The notes below the pieces were generated by a model, which ran no database searches, was not told the DNA's origin, and saw nothing but the letters and a program-made list of their open reading frames with translations. Shown piece by piece: positions 1-7,122 of a stretch of DNA of 64,000 bases (positions within the stretch are counted from its first letter, which is position 1; each line of letters begins with the position of its first letter). Origin of the DNA: JAIQFV01 sp041494885 (GTDB taxonomy: Bacteria; Acidobacteriota; Terriglobia; JAIQFV01); contig JBGQBO010000010.1 of NCBI GenBank assembly GCA_041494885.1, forward strand, positions 1-64,000. The letters run 5' to 3'. A program made the position numbers and the translations under genes.

Positions 1-897
1 AGCGATCAGGGAAACCAGTTCTTCATCTCGCAAGAGGTTCATACTGATTTGCGCCACCCAGGGAACCTGGGCGTCACGGGCGATGATCTCCCGGAGCAAC
101 GATTTGGTACGCTTTGGATTGATGGCAAAATTGTCGTCGATGAAGAATACCGCGATCTTTCCTTTCTTCTGCTTCTCCAGGGCCTTCAGCACCAACAACT
201 CGTTGACCACACTTTCGTTCGATCGAAAGCGGATCGAATCACCGAAGAACCCCGTGACCGTACAGAAATGGCAACCATAGGGACAGCCACGCCCGGTTTC
301 GATCGGAACCATATGAAAAGCCTGCCAGTGGATGCCGACGAGTGAAAGAATCCGCCGACCCCACTGAGGAAGCGGCCGGATCATGTTGAACTGGTTTAGA
401 TCCATGCGGTCCCAGGGAATCACCGGATAGTCGTTCAGTGACGGTTTGACTTCCTTTCCAGCCGCATCGAGAGGGGCGTAGATTTCCTTGAGTGCGCCCC
501 GCTCCGCATCGGCCACAATGGCCGGCCAGGTTTCATCGGCTTCGCCCAGGGCCACGGCATCGGCATGGCGCGGTCCGCCATCACGCCCTAATGCCTCGTC
601 GGGCACCTCGGTGACGTGCGGTCCGCCCATCACCACAGCAACGCCGGCTGCACGCACCGCATCGGCCATCTGGTAGGCCTTCCTGACCATGCGGGTCATC
701 GCGCCAATCCCCACGAGCCCGATGTGATTTTTTTGGATGTACTCCACCAGTTCTGCTTTGTCCAGTCGCTGCGCGTTACCATCCACCAGAAACACCTGGT
801 GCCGCGGAGGCGTCAGTGATTTGAGAAGAAACATCCAAAGATGCGGCATGAAATTGTTGGTGATTTCGTTATCCGGATTGTATAGCAGGATATTCAT
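1..897 (-). CDS. B12-binding radical SAM protein (3' end cut by window)
   Basis: The reading frame opens at the ATG whose complement is 895-897 and runs without a stop to the window edge, so about 299 residues of the N-terminal part are present. The first ~130 residues look like a cobalamin-binding (Rossmann-like) domain. Near residue 205 is GRGCPYGCHFC, a CxxxCxxC cluster that ligates the radical SAM [4Fe-4S] centre. It is followed by FFIDDNFAINPKR, which is typical of B12-dependent radical SAM proteins of the P-methyltransferase/BchE type. The substrate cannot be told from sequence. The broken Crp/Fnr remnant lies just upstream in the same orientation. The family call is secure and the specific reaction is unknown. 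Confidence 0.85.
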   Translation of the reverse strand, partial: MNILLYNPDNEITNNFMPHLWMFLLKSLTPPRHQVFLVDGNAQRLDKAELVEYIQKNHIGLVGIGAMTRMVRKAYQMADAVRAAGVAVVMGGPHVTEVPDEALGRDGGPRHADAVALGEADETWPAIVADAERGALKEIYAPLDAAGKEVKPSLNDYPVIPWDRMDLNQFNMIRPLPQWGRRILSLVGIHWQAFHMVPIETGRGCPYGCHFCTVTGFFGDSIRFRSNESVVNELLVLKALEKQKKGKIAVFFIDDNFAINPKRTKSLLREIIARDAQVPWVAQISMNLLRDEELVSLIA

Positions 898-944
898 CTT
901 AAAGTTACCTTCCCCCGCGGTGGACGTTTGAAGAATCTTGTTCT

Positions 945-1131
945 ACACAACACTTCCCTGCGACAAGAACGCCCCCCGGCCAGGCATCCTTTGCCAAAAA
1001 TTATCCGCATTCAGCAGGGCTATAACCGCTTCTTTCCCCTGATCTGAACCAACCGTTACCTTCACTTTGCCTTTTTGAATATAAAGGACCGCGTCGGCAG
1101 GGTCTCCTTGTGCAAAGATGACTGGATTCAT
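945..1131 (-). pseudogene. Crp/Fnr-type regulator remnant, frameshifted
   Basis: The minus strand encodes FAQGDPADAVLYIQKGKVKV followed by a GKEAVIALLNADNF segment, which is the cyclic-nucleotide-binding beta-roll of Crp/Fnr regulators. After NF the frame reads WQRMPGRG. Shifting the frame at the T-run gives GKGCLAG, the expected continuation of this family (normally FFGEGCLAG). A small indel in the homopolymer therefore broke the gene. No helix-turn-helix part follows before the radical SAM start at 897, and no N-terminal part is visible upstream because a stop lies a few codons before 1131. It is a decayed fragment and not a working regulator. Confidence 0.65.
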
Positions 1132-1542
1132 TCGAAGACCAATAAAATGTTAGGGTCTTGCACTCCTGCACCCTGATTCTCAATAAGATCAGGGAATCCC
1201 GAAGGTAAGCCGAAGGTACAATCGATGAGGGGTCTCAAAAAACTCACGTTTGTTGCGTCAAAAGGGGTGGTTTTTTTTGAGCGCCGCCTCGGGGAATTCG
1301 AGAGAGTGAGCCGTTCCTCGCAACCAGCTATTCTGCATCAATCTCAGCAGTCAGCAGATTATACACCGGCGGTTGGTGCGTGCAATAGGAAGCTTCTGCG
1401 ATGGAAGAGCGTTCATCTTTAGTTTTTGTTTTTGAAAATCGTAAGAACAGGCGGGGACAGGGGCGAACACTATCCGAATCAATGGGATGAGTTCGCTTTG
1501 ATCGCTTATGATCAACAGAGCCATCCCGCCAAGATTCCCGGG
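1132..1542. other. Intergenic gap, no gene seen
   Basis: About 410 bases between the Crp/Fnr remnant and the end of the hydrolase gene. It holds a T8 run near 1270 and no ORF with family resemblance or a convincing ribosome site. The 65-codon frame at 1225-1422 has no recognisable domain and is taken as chance. Confidence 0.5.
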
Positions 1543-2502
1543 CTATCTTTCTCCTGAGGAGCCATCCTGCTGGGAGCGGTCCAGAAATTCTCTCACTGCG
1601 GTTTCATAGAGCTGGGGGTCGGTTCGGAAGGCTTCGCCATGGCGGGCGCGGGGAACATCGAGGAACATTTTGTAGCCATCCCGCGCCAGATGGAACAGTT
1701 CGAGCGCGATCGTTGACGGCATGCGGTTGTCCGCACCCCCTGCCACAAAGAGGATGGGGCGGTCGCCGATATGATGCACCGCCTCGCGCAGGTCAAGGGC
1801 GTCTGCATCAAAGTGAGCGAAACGCTCCACCAGCCAGAGCGCCGTCATGGGAATTGGGAACCTGGGCAGGTGTAGAAATAGTTTCAAATGGTGATAGGTG
1901 GTGTCGCGAAGCGCGAGAAAAGTACTGTCACAAATCACGGCATTGATCGTCGGCGTTTCTTTGGCGGCCATGAGCGCCGCGACCGCGCCCATTGAAACAC
2001 CCCACACCGTGACGGGCTTGGTCTGAGGATCCAGGTTCATCGCTTCAGCCACCGCCGCTTCCACGTCGAGCCGCTCGTAATACCCCATGGAAGTGACCTT
2101 TCCACCGCTCGCGCCGGAATGGCGCAGATCAAAAAGCAGGCCGTTGTAACCCAGCCGGTGCACAAACATTGCCTGCCGCAGCAGCTCCACCCGGGTCCGG
2201 TTCAAACCGTGGACAAAGATAAACGTCCCCCTGGGATGCTCGACCGGCACGAACCATCCTTTGAGCGAAATGCCATCCGAAGAGCTGAACTCGATGTCGC
2301 GGTAACTGACTTGATAGGTGGCGGGGGTCTGGCCATCGTCCTTATCGGGGTAATGGTAGCGATGGTGGGTCACGACGTTGGCAAGAAAATATGGGACGTA
2401 AGCCAGAAAAAAGAAGGCTACGGCCACGGTGAGCGTAATCAAAGACCATTTGAGGATACTCTTCCAGCGCTTCCTGGGTTTTTCGGCCAATGAATTCTCC
2501 AT
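1543..2502 (-). CDS. Membrane-anchored alpha/beta hydrolase
   Basis: A 319-residue alpha/beta-hydrolase-fold protein. A hydrophobic segment at about residues 19-41 after a basic start (RKRWK) suggests an N-terminal membrane anchor with the catalytic domain outside the cytoplasm. The oxyanion-hole region is FVHGLNRTR near residue 96. The nucleophile elbow is GVSMG near residue 168. The acidic residue is probably in AGGADNRMP near 255, and the histidine in ARHGEAF near 286, giving a complete Ser-Asp-His triad. The layout resembles the BAAT/YqiA-like and prolyl-oligopeptidase-related hydrolases with an extracytoplasmic domain. The substrate is unknown. It stands alone on the minus strand, with gaps of over 400 bases on both sides. 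Confidence 0.85.
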   Translation of the reverse strand: MENSLAEKPRKRWKSILKWSLITLTVAVAFFFLAYVPYFLANVVTHHRYHYPDKDDGQTPATYQVSYRDIEFSSSDGISLKGWFVPVEHPRGTFIFVHGLNRTRVELLRQAMFVHRLGYNGLLFDLRHSGASGGKVTSMGYYERLDVEAAVAEAMNLDPQTKPVTVWGVSMGAVAALMAAKETPTINAVICDSTFLALRDTTYHHLKLFLHLPRFPIPMTALWLVERFAHFDADALDLREAVHHIGDRPILFVAGGADNRMPSTIALELFHLARDGYKMFLDVPRARHGEAFRTDPQLYETAVREFLDRSQQDGSSGER

Positions 2503-3096
2503 GGATCTCGAGGTGGTGCCAGATTAAACCGGAAACGCAAACTTGGGCAAGAGCTTCGTCAAAAAATTCCGGGGGCAGACAGGATACCGTTCAATTAAGG
2601 AAAACCGGGAAGAAACTCCCCATTTGATTTGGCCAATCTTAAAACAAAACGCTGCTTCAGTGGACCGTCGATTTATCGGGAAATGAAGAGATTCTTTCAC
2701 CCCTCCGGGGCTCACATCATTTTTGGGCCCTGACCCCGCCCTCGCCCCGCAAAAAGAAGAAGCGCGGCGCTCAGACGGGGCTACAACTGTGCCGTCCCTC
2801 CGGGCCTCTGACTGGAAATGAACCATTGTCTTGTAAACTCGAGGGTTGCCGGCTTGACTACAAATAGGCCACTCCTAACGGAGTTGCCTCTTCAGGGTAT
2901 CGAATTCAAAGCAGGAATCGATGGCCTGCCGGATGAATCCGTTGGAGCAGCACTGCACCCTTAACAATCGCCCATCTCGTCCGCCCTGGCGGACGCGATG
3001 TATGCGCCACCGAGCCATCGTCCCTCGCGGTGGACGCGCTGTTTTCGGACCCCGCGGCGCAGGAATCCGAGGGCCTGGTTGGGTGAACCGGCCTCT
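2503..3096. other. Intergenic gap with GC palindromes
   Basis: About 590 bases without a convincing gene. It contains the inverted repeat CGTCCGCC/GGCGGACG at 2978-2995 and, at about 2775-2803, a degenerate copy of the GGGGC...CTACAAC tail found in other gaps of this window (see the palindrome entries). Two overlapping ORFs of 60-100 codons here show no domain and are repeat-derived. Confidence 0.5.
2978..2995. repeat. GC palindrome, CCGCC/GGCGG core
   Basis: Perfect inverted repeat CGTCCGCC-CT-GGCGGACG in the gap downstream of the MFS gene. It shares its core with the elements at 5343, 12660, 39185, 39309 and 45985. Confidence 0.6.
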
Positions 3097-4335
3097 TCAT
3101 CGAACTCCCTTGGTTATGCCGATCAGATCTGCCGTTTGACTTGTTGTCACCGGATTGGGTTCTTCAAGATATTGCACCAGGAGCCACACGACTACGAGAG
3201 TGAAAACCGTGCAAAGAGCAGCCACTCCAGAGTATCCCCATCGCATGTAAAGAACCCCGCCCAGGAAGGCTGAAATGGCGATCCCGAGCTGTGAAAAAAT
3301 GTTTCTCAATGCAATGAAGGATCCCCGCTGCCTCTCCTCCACGAGCTCGGTGATCAGGGCGGTCATCGGCCCCTGCCGGAACGCGGCGCTCAAGCTCAAA
3401 AATCCAAACACCACAAAGAGTAAGACTCCCCAATGGAGCAAAGGCACCAGCATCATCGAGAGCGCCAGCATCACATTGCTCACGATGGAGACGCGGCGTT
3501 TGCCCCAGCGATCGGCGAGGATTCCGCCGAGCGGAGCCCCGATGAAGGACACCACTCCGCTTAACAGAAAAATAACCCCAATCAATCGCACCGGCACCTG
3601 GAAAGCGCTGTGCAACCACACCCCGATGTAGGTGATCAATCCGACGATTCCCCCGGAAACAAAAAATGCCATGACCACGGCGGCCAGCAACTCGCGCCTT
3701 GAAAGAAAGGTGGTGAAGGATTTGATCCTTAAACGAAGAAAAGCCGCATCCGTGTCGCCGGACTTGATTGGGATCTTTCGGGCGGGCAGGTAGATCCAGT
3801 TCGAAAGAGCCACGACCAGGGCGATCACCGCAATTCCCGGAAAGATCGTGCGCCATTCAAATCGGTCGGCCGCCAGCGATCCAATGGGAACTCCCAGGAT
3901 CAAGGCCGCGAAGTATGCGGAAGATATCGTCCCAATGGCCCGCCCACGAACTTCGTATGGGAAGATGTCGCTCGCCAGTGCAATGGTGCAGGTTGAAATC
4001 GTTCCAGCGCAGAGTCCCACCAGAAAACGCAACAGGATGAGTTCCGGAAAGGACGACACCCAATGGATCAGAAGCGAAAACGCCGCAAAGGCCATGGCCG
4101 ATCCGATGAGAAAAACCTTTCGTCCGTAATGATCTGACAGGGCGCCTGAGATGAGGGCACTCAAGGCCGCCGCCACGGAATAGGCCACCACGAGGGTCCC
4201 CACCACGGTCACATCGACTCGGAAGGATTTTTGAATGAGGGGAAGAAGGGGGGAAATGAGCTGGTTGTCGACCAGGCCGAGAAAGAGGAGCAGAAACAGG
4301 TTCACCATCACTGCCCATTGAGATTTCTTATCCAT
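3097..4335 (-). CDS. MFS transporter, drug-exporter-like
   Basis: A 412-residue major facilitator superfamily protein with about 12 hydrophobic segments. The MFS motif A appears in the loop after TM2 as GALSDHYGRKV (about residues 64-75) and is repeated in the second half as GGILADRWGKRRV (about 278), which shows the internal 6+6 duplication. The N-terminus LVDNQLISPLLPLIQ resembles the motif-D region of 12-TM drug:H+ antiporters (DHA1, Bcr/EmrD/YdhP-like). It is probably a proton-driven exporter of small molecules, with no evidence for a particular substrate. It is transcribed with the downstream hydrolase only if read-through crosses a 590-base gap, so it is probably its own unit. Confidence 0.88.
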   Translation of the reverse strand: MDKKSQWAVMVNLFLLLFLGLVDNQLISPLLPLIQKSFRVDVTVVGTLVVAYSVAAALSALISGALSDHYGRKVFLIGSAMAFAAFSLLIHWVSSFPELILLRFLVGLCAGTISTCTIALASDIFPYEVRGRAIGTISSAYFAALILGVPIGSLAADRFEWRTIFPGIAVIALVVALSNWIYLPARKIPIKSGDTDAAFLRLRIKSFTTFLSRRELLAAVVMAFFVSGGIVGLITYIGVWLHSAFQVPVRLIGVIFLLSGVVSFIGAPLGGILADRWGKRRVSIVSNVMLALSMMLVPLLHWGVLLFVVFGFLSLSAAFRQGPMTALITELVEERQRGSFIALRNIFSQLGIAISAFLGGVLYMRWGYSGVAALCTVFTLVVVWLLVQYLEEPNPVTTSQTADLIGITKGVR

Positions 4336-4539
4336 GCGTCAAGATCGAGTGAGCGGAACTTGTTTCCGCCCCCGAAATTCAGATTCAAGGTTGAGAGGGT
4401 TGTGGTTCTTCAGAAAATAAAGGAAGCGCTCTTGAGAGGCAACCCCCCAACCGTCCACCCTTGTCGGATGTCCCAAGCCCTATTCCAATCCTTATTAGGC
4501 CTGGAATCACCTTCACGCCATCAAGTTGCTTTGAAAAGC

Positions 4540-4926
4540 CTAGGACTTGTGTTCCACTGCCGGGCCGCCGCCATGTCGAAGCCCTTCAAAATGATCTAGT
4601 TCGAGGCGGATGGCAGCCCGGTCGGTCTGGTCAATGACGGCCGCCGCATTGATCCCGATCGCGATCGCAATAGCATCGCTGATTTCATGTTTGGTCGCGC
4701 CGCTCTGAAGTGCCTTCTTGATGTGGCCGTCGAGACAGCCTGCGCACCGGGCCAGCAAGGACGCGGCAATTGAAATCAGCTCCTTGGTTTTGAAATCCAG
4801 GGATGACGGCCGATAGGCTTCCTTGTAAAACTCGTAATAGATGTCGCGCAGCTTTGGCTCAATCATGCTGAGCGACGCAGGGATGAATTTGTTTTTCCCC
4901 CGCGGGGGTTTGTTCTTCTCAGGCAT
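4540..4926 (-). CDS. Carboxymuconolactone decarboxylase / AhpD-like protein
   Basis: A 128-residue protein of the CMD/AhpD superfamily. The centre carries CAGCLDGHIKKAL, the CxxCxxxH redox motif of AhpD-type alkylhydroperoxidases, inside the all-helical fold (FKTKELISIAASLLARC, HEISDAIAIAIG). The longer frame extends upstream to 5349, but the ATG at 4926 is preceded by GGGAGG at a good distance and starts the conserved part, so this start is chosen. The likely role is a small peroxidase or thiol-disulfide partner. True gamma-carboxymuconolactone decarboxylases usually lack the CxxC pair, which favours the AhpD side. Confidence 0.85.
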   Translation of the reverse strand: MPEKNKPPRGKNKFIPASLSMIEPKLRDIYYEFYKEAYRPSSLDFKTKELISIAASLLARCAGCLDGHIKKALQSGATKHEISDAIAIAIGINAAAVIDQTDRAAIRLELDHFEGLRHGGGPAVEHKS

Positions 4927-5377
4927 TGTTCTTTTCCTCCCAAGTGTCGAGTAATTTCCTGCAAGGTATGAAGCCGTGGATGATACCTCTTCGCCAGAAG
5001 TCTGGAATTCACGCGGACGGGTGAAAAAGGTCCTGCTCCCCCTTCGGTGAGAAATGTGACTGCACCACTTCCCTTCCCGCGAAGCTCCCTGGAGGCAACT
5101 GAAATTTCGGTATTCAGGCTTAACAAACCCGCGACTATAAGACCGCAACCCAACCTGGCATCGCAGTCGTGCGGGACGGCGATGCTCTTCCCGCGAGAGT
5201 AGTTTGCTAAGGAGAAGCCTAAATACTCTAGCAGAGTGTCCATGGCCAGTGTGTAATAATTTGCAAAAGTTGATGGCTTCAACGCTCGCTTCTCTCGGCC
5301 CAAGAAACCAAGATGTAATGGATCCCAAGGCCTTCCGCACGAGGGGCACCCGCCGCGGCGGGTGCCCCTACGACAGC
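4927..5377. other. Intergenic gap with perfect GC palindrome
   Basis: About 450 bases between the CMD/AhpD-like gene and the APC permease stop. The only clear element is the 26-base palindrome at 5343-5368. Out-of-frame extensions of both neighbours cross the gap but carry no family resemblance. Confidence 0.5.
5343..5368. repeat. 26-bp perfect palindrome after the APC permease gene
   Basis: GGGGCACCCGCC-GC-GGCGGGTGCCCC, a perfect inverted repeat 10 bases past the permease stop, followed on the minus strand by no T-run. On the minus strand the 5' flank reads TGTCGTAG, similar to the TTGTAG that precedes the elements near 36890 and 39330. It may act as a transcript end-protector or be an intergenic mobile repeat. 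Confidence 0.6.
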
Positions 5378-6766
5378 TCAAGATCCAGCCGCAAAAGGCC
5401 ACTCCCGGCGATAGGCTGCACGGATGAAGAAAATGAGCACTCCGGCAGCCGTAATAAACAGGGCATAAAAAATAAAGCGCATTTCACTGGCTCGTGAGAA
5501 GAGGATGAACACCCAGCCGCCCAGGGCGACAAGCGCAGGGAAGGGATACAGCCACATCCGAAACGGGCGATTCAAATCCGGCCTCCGGCGACGCAACGCC
5601 ATGACGCCGAGGGTCTGGCTCAGGAATTGGATCAGGACCCGGATGATCACCAGCGCCGAAATGACGTCCGTCAGTTTCTTCAAGCTGAAGAAAGCCGCGA
5701 CGACCCCCAGAAAAAGAAGGGACAGATAGGGAAACGAGTGCCGGGGATGGAGGCGGGCAAACACCTTGAAGAAATCGCCCTTGACGGCGGCCGCGTACGG
5801 GATTCGTGAATATCCCAGCAGCAGCGAAAACACGGAGGCGAACGCCGTCCACATGACCAGCACCGTGATGACCTGGGCGGCGCGGGTGCCATACAATCGC
5901 TCCATAAAGATGGAGGCAATAAAATTGTGCATATGATTGGGATCCGACACCAGGGCGGTCGCCTCCCGCCAGGGGATCACGCTGATGACCGACAGGTTCA
6001 TCAGGAGATAGATCGCCGCTACTGCGGCGATGGACAACAAGACGGCGCGCGGGATCGTCCGGCCGGGATCGCGCACTTCGTCTCCCAGGAAGCAGATGTT
6101 GTAATACCCCCAGTAATCGTACACGGCAAATCTTGAGGCGAGGGCCAGCCCCAGGAAAAACTCAGTGGAAAATCGAAAGGCGTGCGGGGGAAAATCAAGA
6201 ACCTGTCTGGGATTAAAATGAGCCAGCCCGGCGACCACCATCCATCCCACCGTCAAGATCACGCCACTCCACAACAGAATCGAGAGTTTTCCAATAGTGG
6301 TGATCTTTCGGTACAACAAGGCCACCGTCAGGGCGACCACCCCCAGGGCCACCAGTTTGCCCTGTAGCGGGGTCATCCCCTTCCATAAAAAGGCCATGTA
6401 CTGGGAGAAACCAATGGCACCCGAGGCCACCGACAAGGGCGCGCTGAAGAGGATCATCCAGATAAACAGAAAGGACATGAGCCGGCCCCACCGATCCGGC
6501 CCGTACGCCTCTCGCAAGTAGAGGTAAGAACCGCCGGAGCCGGGCAGCGCCGCCCCGAGTTCCGCCCACACCAGCCCGTCGCACATGGAGATCAGGGCGC
6601 CGAAAATCCAGCCCAGCATCGCCTGCGGTCCGCCCATGGCCGCGAGGATCGCCGGGAGCGTGATAAACGGCCCGACGCCAACCATGTCGATCATGTTCAG
6701 GGCCGTGGCCTGCCACAGGTTGATGCCACGAATCAACCCGGGCGAATTGTTTGGGGTGGCTGTCAT
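5378..6766 (-). CDS. APC-family amino acid permease
   Basis: A 462-residue amino acid-polyamine-organocation permease with about 12 hydrophobic segments. The first membrane helix has the family pattern (MIDMVGVGPFITLPAIL) and is followed by WAELGAALPGSGGSYLYLRE, the conserved TM2-TM3 loop. The late region MALRRRRPDLNRPFRMWLYP matches the cytoplasmic loop of basic-amino-acid and polyamine permeases (PotE/YfnA-like). It probably imports an amino acid or polyamine across the inner membrane. No transport partner or regulator is next to it. Confidence 0.88.
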   Translation of the reverse strand: MTATPNNSPGLIRGINLWQATALNMIDMVGVGPFITLPAILAAMGGPQAMLGWIFGALISMCDGLVWAELGAALPGSGGSYLYLREAYGPDRWGRLMSFLFIWMILFSAPLSVASGAIGFSQYMAFLWKGMTPLQGKLVALGVVALTVALLYRKITTIGKLSILLWSGVILTVGWMVVAGLAHFNPRQVLDFPPHAFRFSTEFFLGLALASRFAVYDYWGYYNICFLGDEVRDPGRTIPRAVLLSIAAVAAIYLLMNLSVISVIPWREATALVSDPNHMHNFIASIFMERLYGTRAAQVITVLVMWTAFASVFSLLLGYSRIPYAAAVKGDFFKVFARLHPRHSFPYLSLLFLGVVAAFFSLKKLTDVISALVIIRVLIQFLSQTLGVMALRRRRPDLNRPFRMWLYPFPALVALGGWVFILFSRASEMRFIFYALFITAAGVLIFFIRAAYRREWPFAAGS

Positions 6767-7122
6767 GAGTCAAAGTGGTTTGAGCAAAACGGGTTCGGGT
6801 CTCGCCAGCCGGTTAAAGATTGGGCAAGAAAGAACGCGAAGTTCGGTTAATTGGGCTAAGGACTCCCTAACATTGGTTTACTCGCCGGTGAACCGGCGGG
6901 CTATCTAAACTCAAGCCTTGTGAACAGGGCCGAGAATCATGCCAGCAGGGCCGGGGCTTTCGCCAACAGAGCGGGGACTCTCGCCGCTCGGGTTGCTTGT
7001 TGTGCGGGATCGATAAGTGTGACGAGGAGCCACAATAGCACTCCAATTAATGAAGTCTCAAAGCCTCTTACCGTGTCCTAGTTTTTTCTCATCCTCAACA
7101 ACTTCCCCGTTTTCCTTGCACC
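6767..7122. other. Intergenic gap, nothing recognised
   Basis: About 355 bases between the APC permease start and the PIG-L gene stop. There is no convincing ORF, terminator with a T-run or repeat. On the minus strand it must hold the promoter of the permease gene, but no clear -35/-10 pair was found. Confidence 0.45.
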
